Positions 1 through 7,599 of a stretch of 64,000 bases of DNA are shown here, one piece after another. Below the pieces are notes generated by a model that did not search any database, was not told the origin of the DNA, and saw only the letters and a program-made list of their open reading frames with translations. How positions within the stretch are numbered: the stretch's first letter is position 1; each line of letters begins with the position of its first letter. The stretch spans positions 372,001 to 436,000 of the forward strand of contig JBMNJO010000012.1 in NCBI GenBank assembly GCA_050951725.1, in the 5' to 3' direction. Source of the DNA: DTU052 sp050951725. GTDB taxonomy: Bacteria; Bacillota; Syntrophomonadia; Syntrophomonadales; DTU052. A program made the position numbers and the translations under genes.

Positions 1-210
1 CTCGATGCCGAAGATGACCCTGAGATGTTTGAGGAAGAGTGGGATCAGTATGAAGACGCGAAGGAAGAAACCTATTACCGGGTATCTTTAAAGGTAAATT
101 CCAAAGGGAAATTCCCTGAGATTAGTTTTAAAGCCGGGATTAATGATAGAGAAGACTTAAAAGGTTTCCTTACCACAGTATTAGATATAATGGGAAAAAT
201 GGATATCTAA
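1..210 (+). CDS. C-terminal end of an unrecognised acidic protein (5' truncated by window)
   Basis: The reading frame is open from base 1 and ends at TAA 208-210, so about 69 C-terminal residues are seen. The start lies outside the window; the ATG at 25 is probably internal because the acidic coding sequence continues upstream of it. The visible part is rich in Glu/Asp and then has a short Lys-rich beta-like stretch ending in VLDIMGKMDI. I do not recognise a family. A strong terminator follows directly, so this is the last gene of its transcription unit. Confidence 0.6.
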   Translation, partial: LDAEDDPEMFEEEWDQYEDAKEETYYRVSLKVNSKGKFPEISFKAGINDREDLKGFLTTVLDIMGKMDI

Positions 211-224
211 ACACTGTAAGAATC

Positions 225-254
225 AGGGCTGCTCCGTTTCGGGGCAGCCCTTTT
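225..254 (+). terminator. Rho-independent terminator
   Basis: A GC-rich hairpin (GGGCTGC at 226-232 pairing with GCAGCCC at 244-250, loop around 235-239) is followed by TTTT. It closes the transcription unit of the truncated gene at the left edge. Confidence 0.85.
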
Positions 255-355
255 GATTGATATTCGCTTAGACAGATATGTCCGCAGGAAATTAGGTTTG
301 TGTGTTGAAACTAAGAATTGTAGTAATCATTTGAGTTTGGGGGGAGGGTACTGGC

Positions 356-796
356 TTGAAAAAGATAGGAAATCCACGGCTGGTGTTGTGGATTTTGATT
401 GCAGCCTTACTGGTGTATGTTGGCTATATATACAAAACGGGAGAAAACCAACCCGGTTTAACTACACCAACGGTGAGCCAGGCTACAGTAATCAATGATT
501 TCAGGGAGATGAAGAATATTCAGGTGCCGACGGAAGCTGAATTGGGCGGCCACTTTTTCGCAACTGAACTGCTGTTTCCCGCGGAGTTTGAAGGTCGGGT
601 GGGTGATGTGTTCTATGTTCGGATGGAAGATGGACACATCCTGGCGACCATAAGCTACCGTGTCGAAGAGGTAACCGATGAGGTTCCAGCCAAAGCCACA
701 TATACGCCGTTGAAGGATCATGGCCCAGACTATGTACCTGAAGGGGATTATACAACTAGAAGTATAGAAGAACAGTTGGTTGAGGCCGAGGATTAA
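356..796 (+). CDS. Small membrane-anchored protein of unknown function
   Basis: 146 residues from a TTG start at 356, preceded by a strong purine-rich ribosome site (GGGGGGAGGG at about 339-348). The N-terminus is basic (MKKIGNPR) and is followed by one hydrophobic segment at about residues 9-27 without an obvious signal peptidase site, so the protein is probably anchored with its C-terminal part outside. The rest is a soluble acidic domain of about 110 residues. No family is recognised. It converges with the pdaB-like gene. Confidence 0.65.
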   Translation: MKKIGNPRLVLWILIAALLVYVGYIYKTGENQPGLTTPTVSQATVINDFREMKNIQVPTEAELGGHFFATELLFPAEFEGRVGDVFYVRMEDGHILATISYRVEEVTDEVPAKATYTPLKDHGPDYVPEGDYTTRSIEEQLVEAED

Positions 797-879
797 TCAA
801 AATCGTAATCGTGCTTATGCTGTTTGCATTTGGAAGGTTAATAGGATGTGTTCTGCTGGGCGGTTTCCAGTGATAGGTG

Positions 880-903
880 GGGGGAGGCTATTTTGCCTCC
901 CCC
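880..903. terminator. Bidirectional terminator between convergent genes
   Basis: A 9-bp stem (GGGGGAGGC at 880-888 with GCCTCCCCC at 895-903) lies between the rightward gene ending at 796 and the leftward deacetylase gene. It overlaps the last codons of the deacetylase. It is GC-rich with T tracts on both sides, so it may serve both directions. Confidence 0.6.
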
Positions 904-1619
904 ATCTTAATCAGTTCTGAAACGGTTACGAATTTGTAACCCTGTTTTTTAAGTTCCTGAAGAATGACCGGCAGAGCTTCGGTAGTCTGTTTACAGGTAT
1001 CGCTGGCATGCATTAAAACAATAGATCCGGGCTTAACCCGCTTGATAACCCGTTCGGCTATGGTGGCAGCACCGGGATTCATCCAGTCCAGGCTGTCGAC
1101 ACTCCACTGTATAACCGTATATCCGCATTCCTCAGCGCCTTTGATTACCTCATCATTGTAATCACCATTGGGGGTACGTATCAGCGTCGGTGTGGTTTCG
1201 GTCACTTCTTTGAGGGCCTCGTGGGCCTTCATGATTTCCTCTTTGATTTCTGTTCGGCTGAGTGTGCTCAAATTAATGTGACGGTAACCATGACTGGCGA
1301 TTTCATGCCCGTCTTTTTTTATCCGCTGTGGTATCTCTGGATACTGTCTGGCCCAAGGTCCCGATAAAAAGAAAGTCGAACGGATTTCATTCTTCTTGAG
1401 AATTTCGATCACCGGCTCCGGGGTCTGGTTACCCCAACTGATATCAAAGGTCAAGGCAATGACCTTTTCTTTGACGGGGACTTCGTATACTGGTTTGAGA
1501 CGGTGATACGCGTTTACATATATAACCGAGCTGACTGTAAAAAAAATGACGGCTACCGCCAGGAGAACTATTTTGGTGCGCTTCGTTAAATGGTAAAAGC
1601 CAACTACAGTGGGCCTCAA
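888..1619 (-). CDS. Polysaccharide deacetylase, PdaB-like sporulation family
   Basis: 243 residues from a TTG start at 1619. A basic N-terminus and a hydrophobic segment (about residues 16-36) suggest an anchored or secreted enzyme. The NodB-type domain follows: VIALTFDISWG at about 52-62 (the PdaB-type version of the TFDDG metal motif), the SHGYRH metal ligands, RTPNG, and LMHAS near the C-terminus where canonical enzymes have LLHD. This pattern matches PdaB-like proteins needed for cortex or peptidoglycan modification in spore formers. It lies just downstream of a second deacetylase gene on the same strand (54-bp gap), so the two are probably cotranscribed. Confidence 0.8.
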   Translation of the reverse strand: MRPTVVGFYHLTKRTKIVLLAVAVIFFTVSSVIYVNAYHRLKPVYEVPVKEKVIALTFDISWGNQTPEPVIEILKKNEIRSTFFLSGPWARQYPEIPQRIKKDGHEIASHGYRHINLSTLSRTEIKEEIMKAHEALKEVTETTPTLIRTPNGDYNDEVIKGAEECGYTVIQWSVDSLDWMNPGAATIAERVIKRVKPGSIVLMHASDTCKQTTEALPVILQELKKQGYKFVTVSELIKMGEAK

Positions 1620-1673
1620 ATCCCAACACCCCCACGGTTTTTATACAAGGTTATTGTAAGGGTGCTTCCTTTA

Positions 1674-2414
1674 TTACTTGTTTTTCATTGCCAGGAGTTC
1701 GCTGACTGTCACAAATCGATAACCAAGTTCGGACAACTTCGGTAAGGCGAGGGAAAGCGCACGAATCATTACCTGACGGTTTTCGCCTCCGTCATGCAGC
1801 AGAATGATTTGTCCGGGCTCAACCCCCGCGACAATCTTGTCGGCCAGCGAATCGGCATTGGTGGCCTTCCAGTCCTTGTAGTCAGCATTCCAGGTCCAGG
1901 AGACGATAGTAAGTTTCTCTTGTTTACAATAATTGACCAGATCATGAGACAGGAAACCACCTGGTGGTCGCAAGAGGCGGGGTCGGGTGCCGGTTATTGA
2001 GGTAATAACCTCCAGACTGCGTTGAACATCGGAACGCGCAAACTCTGAGTTATTGTACTGTCTGATGTTGTGAGTATAGCCGTGGCTGCCGATTTCGTGT
2101 CCATGGATTTGAATCTCTTCAACCAGAGTCGGGTGGTCTTTGGCATATACCCCCAATACGAAGAAGGTGGCTCGAGCCTGGTTCTCTTGAAGTACCCTCA
2201 AAACCTCAGGGGTCGCTTCAGGGTTAGGTCCGTCATCAATAGTTAGAGCAATCGCCTTTTCATTGGTGTCGACCGAGGAAACAACGATACCCTGCCGTTG
2301 CCACTCCTTCAGATTTGGATGTAACGCGAACAAATATACCCCGAAGGAAGCTACCAGGAAACAGCAGGAAAACAAGAACATGACTACATGGTTTCGACGC
2401 AGAATTACCATCAT
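1674..2414 (-). CDS. Polysaccharide deacetylase (NodB fold, secreted or anchored)
   Basis: 246 residues. The start ATG at 2414 has a clear ribosome site (AGGAGAAGG about 8 nt upstream); an immediately following ATG at 2411 is an alternative. A hydrophobic segment at about 10-32 is a signal or anchor. All canonical carbohydrate esterase 4 motifs are visible: ALTIDDGP, SHGYTH, LRPPGG, WTWNADYKDW and ILLHDGG. The enzyme should remove N-acetyl groups from peptidoglycan or a related glycan outside the membrane. Unlike its neighbour it keeps the standard catalytic Asp pair and His. Confidence 0.88.
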   Translation of the reverse strand: MMVILRRNHVVMFLFSCCFLVASFGVYLFALHPNLKEWQRQGIVVSSVDTNEKAIALTIDDGPNPEATPEVLRVLQENQARATFFVLGVYAKDHPTLVEEIQIHGHEIGSHGYTHNIRQYNNSEFARSDVQRSLEVITSITGTRPRLLRPPGGFLSHDLVNYCKQEKLTIVSWTWNADYKDWKATNADSLADKIVAGVEPGQIILLHDGGENRQVMIRALSLALPKLSELGYRFVTVSELLAMKNK

Positions 2415-2799
2415 TTCAATCCTTCTCCTTAAACAAATGTGATGGCGCCGCGGGAAGGGTCTGTTTAGATATCGCGCAGGAACATGATCCTACTATTACC
2501 GGCTTAGGGCAGAATGCTGGCAAAGCATTACAGGCTTCCTTCCAATAAGTACGTGAAAATATCCTATTCTAGAATAAAGAAGGCGCATGAAATGGTTCTT
2601 AGTGCAACCAAAATGTGTCATTCCGGGCAACTGGGTCCAGGTTGAGCAGCGGAACCTTACGGTCTATAGACCTAAGATCGTACTCGATGGGGCTTTCTTA
2701 GGACGCAGACTTGATATTTTTATTTTTCGTGATATTATTAAAACTGGCTATTGACTGCGGCGCATACTTGCGTTTAAGCTTTTTTCGCTTTACAATTAT
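2415..2799. other. Intergenic region, 385 bp, with no gene seen
   Basis: It lies upstream of the divergent deacetylase pair and the tRNA region. I see no convincing ORF. An imperfect inverted repeat built on CCTAAG and CTTAGG lies near 2671-2702. The right end carries the promoter annotated at 2751-2780. Confidence 0.5.
2751..2780 (+). promoter_or_regulatory. Probable promoter of the tRNA-Val locus
   Basis: TTGACT at 2751-2756 is followed after 18 bp by TAAGCT at 2775-2780 (or TTAAGC after 17 bp). Predicted initiation near 2787 lies about 13 nt before the 5' end of the disrupted tRNA. The -35 is good and the -10 weak. No other promoter fits between the element end and the intact tRNA at 2885, so this host promoter probably drives the element-borne tRNA too. 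Confidence 0.5.
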
Positions 2800-2850
2800 A
2801 CTTGGTTAACTCAGAGGAAGAGTTCTCCTTGACGCGGAGGGGGTCGCAAG
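2800..2850 (+). pseudogene. 5' part of host tRNA-Val(GAC), cut by the integrated element
   Basis: Bases 2804-2845 align with the 5' half of the intact tRNA-Val at 2885: D arm with CTCAGAGGAAGAG, anticodon arm with TTGACGC (anticodon GAC), and GGAGG. They continue into GCAAG (2846-2850), the 5' strand of a T-stem. The matching 3' part (TTCGAGT loop, CTTGC, acceptor ACGACCC, ACCA) starts at 38632. The 5' acceptor strand (2800-2806) does not pair with ACGACCC, and one base is missing before the anticodon stem, so the left part has decayed. Confidence 0.8.
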
Positions 2851-2872
2851 AACGACCCGCCCGAAACAGGTT
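2827..2872 (+). other. attL of the integrated element (crossover AG at 2849-2850)
   Basis: The left half (to 2848) is host tRNA. The right half (2851-2872, ending GCCCGAAACAGGTT) is the element arm. Its reverse complement matches the other element arm at 38608-38629 in 20 of 22 positions. This is the layout of serine-integrase sites: unrelated attB arms, symmetrical attP arms and a 2-bp core. Confidence 0.82.
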
Positions 2873-2884
2873 GCACAAAAATAT

Positions 2885-2959
2885 GCGCGGTTAGCTCAGA
2901 GGAAGAGCACCTCCTTGACGCGGAGGGGGCCATAGGTTCAAGTCCTATACCGCGCACCA
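2885..2959 (+). tRNA. tRNA-Val (anticodon GAC), intact, carried by the element
   Basis: 75 nt with encoded CCA. Acceptor GCGCGGT pairs with ACCGCGC (7 bp). The D arm is GCTC/GAGC, the anticodon stem CCTCC/GGAGG encloses TTGACGC, and the T-stem ATAGG/CCTAT encloses TTCAAGT. All stems are perfect. It lies 34 bp inside the left element end, and its last base abuts the stop codon of the serine recombinase, which is read in the other direction. It has the same anticodon as the tRNA the element destroyed, so it is a likely replacement. Confidence 0.95.
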
Positions 2960-4438
2960 TTAGAATGTCAGAGTGCCCCTGGTTTGATTAGCCGGGGGTA
3001 CTTTTATTTTGAAGTGAAAGAAGTCTATCTCAATTGAATCCTGCAATACATTGATATGTTTTACTACCAGTCTTATTGCAGTTCTCTTTTCTTCGGGCGT
3101 TAGATACTCCCACTCCCGAGTTATTGCTACCAACTCAGTCTGTAGCTGTTGAATATTGATGTCGATTGCCTCACCCTGCGAGTCTATCTGTTCTATTTCT
3201 TCAATCCTTGCTTTCAGATTTGCCTCTTTCTGTTGCAGATCAGCGTTCTTTGATATAAATTGTTCTCGGCTGATAATGCGGTGGTCGTAATAGTCCTGAA
3301 ACAGTTCCCGTATTGAGCGTTGAACCTTATCTAATTCTTTAGTTAGTTTGGGGCGACTGGCAGGGATTGCCTTGACCCGTTTTTTATACTCCTCGACCAG
3401 TTCCATTCTGGCCCGTTCTAATCCCTCTCTGTTTGCTGCCAGGTTGAATACTTCCTCGACCAAGCGTCTTTCTATGCTATCGGCATCTAAGAGGCATGAG
3501 GGACAATCTGAGAACGATTTACGCCGCTTGGTTTGGCACACGTAGCGCCTTAACCGGCGTCTACCGTGGTATTGGATCTGAAATCCGTGTACATCGCAAA
3601 AAGAGCAATACAAAAGTCCTGATAAAAGGTGAGTTGTTCCCTGGCTGCGGTTGGGCAGTTTACTGGTTTTTTGCGCGGCGTCAAAAAGATCCTGGGTAAT
3701 TATAGCCGGAAAAACGTTTGGGATTGTCTCGCCGGAGTACACCAATTCTCCTAAATAGACGCGATTTTTAAGCATATACTTTATTGATCCCTCAGACCAA
3801 TAGTCCCCCCACTTTGAACCACGTCTTGGCTTGTACCCTGACCGGTCCAGTTCTTTTGCAATCGCGAGAACCCCTTTACCCTGAGCTCTCCACTTAAAAG
3901 ATAGGCGGATTGCCTCAGCCTCCGGCTCGTAGACCACAAACTGCTTATCATCCTTTCGATACCCATAGGGTACATGCCCGCCGTTCCAACGGCCTCTTTT
4001 GGCGTTTGCCAGTTTGTTATCCTTAATTCTTTCTCCTATCATTTCACTCTCAAACTGCGCGAAATCAGCGAGGATATTTCGGAGTAACCGGCCTACTGGT
4101 GTTGAGGTGTCTATATTCTGTGATATCGAGATCAAGCGGCATCCATTAGACTCGAGAATTTCGGCATAGTGGTGGAAATCCTTTACATTGCGACAGAAAC
4201 GATCCAGCTTGTACACCAGACAGGCAGTATATTTTCCTTCGGTTATATCAGAGATCATTGCCTGAAAGGCTGGGCGCTTATCGCTCCTTCCGGATATGTC
4301 CAGATCCTGATATACGTGCACGAGATCCAGTCCGAGCAATTTAGCCTGCAATTCGGCTTTTTCCTTTTGTTGTTCAGGGGACACCCCATCTTCTTTTTCA
4401 CGTGATACCCTTATATAAGCACAAGCGATTGGTGTCAT
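2960..4438 (-). CDS. Large serine recombinase (integrase of the element)
   Basis: 492 residues from the ATG at 4438, chosen because AGGAGGTG ends 6 nt before it; the ATG at 4456 would place that ribosome site inside the gene. The N-terminal resolvase domain has the nucleophile in AYIRVS (Ser12), with the expected YKLDRFCR and GRLLRNILADFAQFE segments. A recombinase domain follows (KYMLKNRVYLGELVYSG), then a zinc ribbon with Cys pairs around LLYCSFC and DCPSC, a coiled coil of about 60 residues, and a beta-rich tail. It catalyses integration and excision and lies next to attL, as is usual for serine integrases. Confidence 0.95.
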   Translation of the reverse strand: MTPIACAYIRVSREKEDGVSPEQQKEKAELQAKLLGLDLVHVYQDLDISGRSDKRPAFQAMISDITEGKYTACLVYKLDRFCRNVKDFHHYAEILESNGCRLISISQNIDTSTPVGRLLRNILADFAQFESEMIGERIKDNKLANAKRGRWNGGHVPYGYRKDDKQFVVYEPEAEAIRLSFKWRAQGKGVLAIAKELDRSGYKPRRGSKWGDYWSEGSIKYMLKNRVYLGELVYSGETIPNVFPAIITQDLFDAAQKTSKLPNRSQGTTHLLSGLLYCSFCDVHGFQIQYHGRRRLRRYVCQTKRRKSFSDCPSCLLDADSIERRLVEEVFNLAANREGLERARMELVEEYKKRVKAIPASRPKLTKELDKVQRSIRELFQDYYDHRIISREQFISKNADLQQKEANLKARIEEIEQIDSQGEAIDINIQQLQTELVAITREWEYLTPEEKRTAIRLVVKHINVLQDSIEIDFFHFKIKVPPANQTRGTLTF

Positions 4439-4457
4439 GGTTTGCACCTCCTGCATA

Positions 4458-4484
4458 AAATTCAGCCCGGCGGATAGCCGGGCT
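4458..4484 (-). terminator. Hairpin terminator upstream of the recombinase gene
   Basis: An 8-bp stem (AGCCCGGC at 4464-4471, GCCGGGCT at 4477-4484) is followed, on the minus strand, by GAATTTT. It separates the hicAB transcript from the recombinase gene. Confidence 0.6.
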
Positions 4485-4517
4485 TATGAATTCTATGAAA
4501 AATGAATCTCCATAAAT

Positions 4518-4730
4518 CTAGTTTGATGCGGATACGTAAACCGATTGAGATGTTGGCTCCGGAATGGGAAGACCATCTTCCCGTAATCCCTCAACGTGCA
4601 TAACAAGGGCCTTTTTTAATCTATTAAGAACGTCTTCTTTGGTGTCTCCTGTGGCAATACACCCCGGGATGTCAGGTAAATAAGCGGAATAGTTTTTGTC
4701 CGTCTTCTCAATGATAACCAGGTATTCCAT
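4518..4730 (-). CDS. hicB: HicB-family antitoxin
   Basis: 70 residues with the partial RNase H fold of HicB: MEYLVIIEKTDKNYSAYLPDIPGCIATGDTK. The start has AAAGGAGG about 8 nt upstream. There is no obvious C-terminal DNA-binding domain, so autoregulation may need HicA or another factor. It is 5 bp downstream of hicA on the same strand. This is the left-end copy; a second hicAB lies at 37952-38581 near the other end of the element. Confidence 0.88.
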   Translation of the reverse strand: MEYLVIIEKTDKNYSAYLPDIPGCIATGDTKEDVLNRLKKALVMHVEGLREDGLPIPEPTSQSVYVSASN

Positions 4731-4735
4731 GAACG

Positions 4736-4933
4736 TTACCTCCTTTTTAAATCGGCCTGTTTCAGTATGCTGTTTAGCGTACCAGGCGCGATATCGTCGC
4801 TCATCTTACCGGCAATCGTAACCCGCCCACTCTTGGTAGGGTGTTTAAATTGCCGATGGCTGCCAACCTGTTTAACCAAATACCACCCATCATCACTGAT
4901 CATCTTAATAACTTCTCTCACTTTTAAAGGCAT
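4736..4933 (-). CDS. hicA: HicA-family mRNA interferase toxin
   Basis: 65 residues, normal length for HicA. It has a double-stranded RNA-binding-like fold with the catalytic His in VGSHRQFKHP at about residues 25-34, followed by VTIAGKMSDDIAPGTLNSILKQA. It is toxin-first relative to hicB, the usual hicAB order. It should cleave mRNA in a ribosome-independent manner and be neutralised by HicB. Confidence 0.88.
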   Translation of the reverse strand: MPLKVREVIKMISDDGWYLVKQVGSHRQFKHPTKSGRVTIAGKMSDDIAPGTLNSILKQADLKRR

Positions 4934-4957
4934 TGTGCCTCCTAAGGTTTATGTTTG

Positions 4958-5719
4958 TTACACCGCTTCCCGATCAAGGTATGACCTACCGTTCTTTTTA
5001 AAGTCCTCTAAGTCAAAAAAGTGCTTATCGACGGCGCTAGTTATCCGCTGTTTATCTTTCTTTGGTAAAGCCTCCATGTCCTCATGGACCGCCATGCTTC
5101 TAAATGGTATATTCGACTTTTGAAACTCAAGGCATGAAATCGTGGCTATTCTTGCTTTGGCTTCATCACGTATCCCAAAAAGGTAAATTGGTTTTTGCGC
5201 AAAATTAAACGAATAGTCAACCTCCAGGTCATCACGTGTGGGAATAGGGTACACTTTAGCCTTCGGCTGATAAAGAGTAAGGTTGACTTCGATAAACTCA
5301 GCCAACTGCTCATAGAAAAGGCTACGAATGACTTCTCGCTTAAAATACTGCATACTGGATACTTTTCCGACTGTCTGTGAAAACTGAAAGATATATGGGT
5401 ACAGCATATCGGGTGCAACGTCAACAAAAATGTTCCCGTCTTCTCTTTGCAACCCATTTTCACTGATGATGTTATCCAGAATTCTTTCCTTGTTTGGGGT
5501 ATCGATATCATAAGTGTAGGATAAATGCATTAACGTTAGCCCATAATCGCAGATGCGAATCTTACCTGGTGACGAAGGTGATTCCGTTATGAATATATCA
5601 ATCATATCCCCATCTTCATGAAAAAATGGCGCGATAAGCTGTTTAACGCCCTTGCGTTTTTCACGGAATTCAACCTTGTCATTAAACTGTTTTTTTAATT
5701 TTTGCAGGTAAATCTCCAC
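4958..5719 (-). CDS. DUF1828/DUF1829-type protein
   Basis: 253 residues. The N-terminal half (QLIAPFFHEDGDMIDIFITE, then KIRICDYGLTLMHLSY) resembles DUF1828, and the C-terminal half (IATISCLEFQ, with a charged tail) resembles DUF1829. Such proteins occur in phages and genomic islands, and some are suspected toxin-antitoxin or defence components; no activity is established that I can apply here. The start at 5719 lies 13 bp after the preceding gene, so the two are cotranscribed. Confidence 0.6.
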   Translation of the reverse strand: MEIYLQKLKKQFNDKVEFREKRKGVKQLIAPFFHEDGDMIDIFITESPSSPGKIRICDYGLTLMHLSYTYDIDTPNKERILDNIISENGLQREDGNIFVDVAPDMLYPYIFQFSQTVGKVSSMQYFKREVIRSLFYEQLAEFIEVNLTLYQPKAKVYPIPTRDDLEVDYSFNFAQKPIYLFGIRDEAKARIATISCLEFQKSNIPFRSMAVHEDMEALPKKDKQRITSAVDKHFFDLEDFKKNGRSYLDREAV

Positions 5720-5731
5720 GATTATCCTTCC

Positions 5732-6217
5732 TTAAAATAGGCTTCCTTGCCTCAGCCTAGTGAAATACTCATGATTACCACTAATATTACAGTACCTCAA
5801 AAAGTACAAAAGCGCATCATTATAATTAGAGTATTCCGTGGTTAATTCGGCGTAAACCTCAGCACGCTTCCCCTTATCCAGACTTTCCTGGTTGGCTTTA
5901 TGAATATGATACCCATAATGATGGGAGTCAAAATTATCCAAGCCATCAATGTGTTCGTGAGGCCCATTAAAACGGACTAATATAAATGACCCGGGAGTAG
6001 ACGTTGGGTGGTATCTTAATCCGATTGAAAAGTTTTCTGTGAAAAAATCATGCCTGCGCATAAAAACCGAAAAGAAGTGCTGACCATCGACCGATTGTAA
6101 TTCCATATTATTGCGATAATGTCCTCTGTCGTAACTATCTGTATGCTTAGGCGGTACAGATATTTCCTTTGGACAGTGTATCAAATACTCCAGTTCGGCC
6201 TCAGTATAACTTATCAT
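5732..6217 (-). CDS. Hypothetical protein, partner of the DUF1828-type gene
   Basis: 161 residues from the ATG at 6217, which has a G-rich ribosome site just upstream; an in-frame TTG at 6232 would make it five residues longer. It is rich in His and aromatic residues (HDFFTENFSIGLRYHP, FNGPHEHIDGLDNFDSHHYGYHIHK). No domain is named with confidence; it resembles small proteins found beside DUF1828 genes. It reads into the DUF1828-type gene, which suggests a two-gene module such as toxin and antitoxin. Confidence 0.55.
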   Translation of the reverse strand: MISYTEAELEYLIHCPKEISVPPKHTDSYDRGHYRNNMELQSVDGQHFFSVFMRRHDFFTENFSIGLRYHPTSTPGSFILVRFNGPHEHIDGLDNFDSHHYGYHIHKANQESLDKGKRAEVYAELTTEYSNYNDALLYFLRYCNISGNHEYFTRLRQGSLF

Positions 6218-6264
6218 TTGCAGCCCCCCCAACCTGTAATAACCATTCTGAGCCTGTAAGCACA

Positions 6265-6304
6265 GGGCATCAACTGTTCTGCTTTAAAAGAAAAATTGAT
6301 GCCC
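6265..6304. other. Inverted repeat with a third related copy
   Basis: GGGCATCAA at 6265-6273 pairs with TTGATGCCC at 6296-6304. A near copy, TTGACGCCC, lies at about 6347-6355. The arrangement could be a transcript hairpin or a small regulator-binding array between the two leftward units. Confidence 0.4.
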
Positions 6305-6370
6305 TACGTAGTGGTTAATGGATTGTTAACGCGTGAAAGATAGGTTGACGCCCTGCGGGACAATCTGACC

Positions 6371-6574
6371 TCATATTCTCTTTTGTCTGCTGAAATCATC
6401 CAGACTCACCCAGTCACCGCGTTCTATTTCTTCCTGGCCGGCTTCAATGTCGGCAATATCCTGCGGCGATAATTCTTCATTTTCAATATCCCTTGCTATT
6501 TCAAGCAGGATTTCAAGCTTTTCGGCGGGTAACCGCTTAATTATCTCTTCAATCTTTTGAATTGCAGTAGCCAT
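6371..6574 (-). CDS. Small acidic protein, possible orphan antitoxin
   Basis: 67 residues: an amphipathic helical N-terminus (IQKIEEIIKRLPAEKLEILLEIARDIE) and an acidic C-terminus containing GDWVSLDDF. The layout resembles antitoxins of type II toxin-antitoxin pairs, but no toxin gene is adjacent. Family unassigned. It stands alone between two intergenic stretches, and the 180 bp to its right hold no feature I can support. Confidence 0.5.
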   Translation of the reverse strand: MATAIQKIEEIIKRLPAEKLEILLEIARDIENEELSPQDIADIEAGQEEIERGDWVSLDDFSRQKRI

Positions 6575-6756
6575 GCTGATCAGCCTTTCTGGCCGCTTTT
6601 TAATAATCTATGGTAATCTGGGTAAAATGATTTGCCCGTATATCATATGCGCTCGCTTTTTTGTTACTATCGACGATTTCTCTCTATCTTGTGATAGGTC
6701 TTTCCTTGCCACATCGGCTAACTCCATTTGAGGTGCCCCCCCTGCTCCCCCCCTTC

Positions 6757-7434
6757 TTATATGTAGTCGAAGTTAACTTGAACAACTATCCCGATAATCC
6801 TTAGCTCCTCCTGCCTAAAAACCTGCAGCGGATAATTCTGATTACCGGGAGAAAGGATAATGTCACCATTGTTGGTGCGGTTTGCCTTGCGAATAATGAA
6901 GGAACCGTCAGTTATTCTAACTAATACCGTCTGACCATCAACAAAAGTCTGTTGTTCACGAATAATAGCACGATCCCCTTTGTTAATGCGACTGCCAGAC
7001 ATGCTTTCATCGTCGATTTTGATAGCGAATTGCGCCAAAGTATCCGCAGGGACAGGCTCCCAACCAATGATGTTATCCGGGGCAAATAGTTCTTTCCTAT
7101 TTTTTGGCTTTAGGCTGTAAATAGGAATTTTTCTTACTTCCCCCAGGGGGAGATTTTTACTTCCTTCCGGATCATCATGACCTGGCTCTCTTAACTTTTC
7201 AGTGCCTTGTGACACGGAAATTAGATATGGCGTGGGGTCGTCTGTACGACCAAGGAGGTAGTCTAACGGTACATTGAAGTAATCTGCAATTTGTTTCAGC
7301 TTTTCATGATCGGGTTGACGTCTCCCCTGCTCATACATCCCTATTGTGCTTGGAGATACCGACAATATCTTAGCCAGTTCTTCTTGATTCAAATTTGCTT
7401 GCTCTCGTAATTTTCTCAACTTTTTAGCAAACAT
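6757..7434 (-). CDS. CI/LexA-like phage repressor (XRE HTH plus S24 peptidase domain)
   Basis: 225 residues. An N-terminal XRE helix-turn-helix (LNQEELAKILSVSPSTIGMYEQGR, about 14-38) is followed by a linker and a C-terminal S24 domain with the Ser in DDESMSGS (about 143) and the Lys in FIIRKAN (about 182). This makes a repressor that dimerises through its C-terminus and may cleave itself after DNA damage, although I cannot point to a clear Ala-Gly site. It is transcribed away from the Cro-like gene, with four palindromic operators in between. Confidence 0.9.
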   Translation of the reverse strand: MFAKKLRKLREQANLNQEELAKILSVSPSTIGMYEQGRRQPDHEKLKQIADYFNVPLDYLLGRTDDPTPYLISVSQGTEKLREPGHDDPEGSKNLPLGEVRKIPIYSLKPKNRKELFAPDNIIGWEPVPADTLAQFAIKIDDESMSGSRINKGDRAIIREQQTFVDGQTVLVRITDGSFIIRKANRTNNGDIILSPGNQNYPLQVFRQEELRIIGIVVQVNFDYI

Positions 7435-7465
7435 TGTGATACGCCCCCAGTAAATTTAGGTTAGC

Positions 7466-7580
7466 ACACAAGATGTGTAGAGGGAATTTATTACACGAAA
7501 TGTGCAAAAAAAATAAAATCAAGGTTGACCCCCACACAAAGCGTGTGTTAATATGAGTTTACCCACAACACGTATCGTGT
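7466..7580. promoter_or_regulatory. Four-operator switch between repressor and Cro-like gene
   Basis: Four related 13-bp imperfect palindromes lie in the divergent intergenic region: ACACAAGATGTGT (7466-7478), ACACGAAATGTGC (7493-7505), ACACAAAGCGTGT (7534-7546) and ACACGTATCGTGT (7568-7580). The third sits inside the spacer of the rightward promoter. This is the arrangement expected for a lysogeny switch in which repressor and Cro compete for the same sites. Confidence 0.8.
7525..7554 (+). promoter_or_regulatory. Rightward early promoter (PR-like)
   Basis: TTGACC (7525-7530), an 18-bp spacer containing operator 3, then TAATAT (7549-7554). It should start the rightward operon that begins with the Cro-like gene at 7600. 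A repressor bound at operator 3 would block polymerase directly. Confidence 0.75.
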
Positions 7581-7599
7581 AATAAGGGGGGGTGATAAC

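Noticed and set aside
253..498. ORF overlapping the small anchored protein near the left end
   Set aside because: The 356 frame has a strong ribosome site and a membrane anchor; this frame has neither.
2800..2850. A second functional tRNA-Val before the intact one
   Set aside because: It ends at the T-stem, its acceptor strand has no partner nearby, and the following element sequence cannot complete a T arm.
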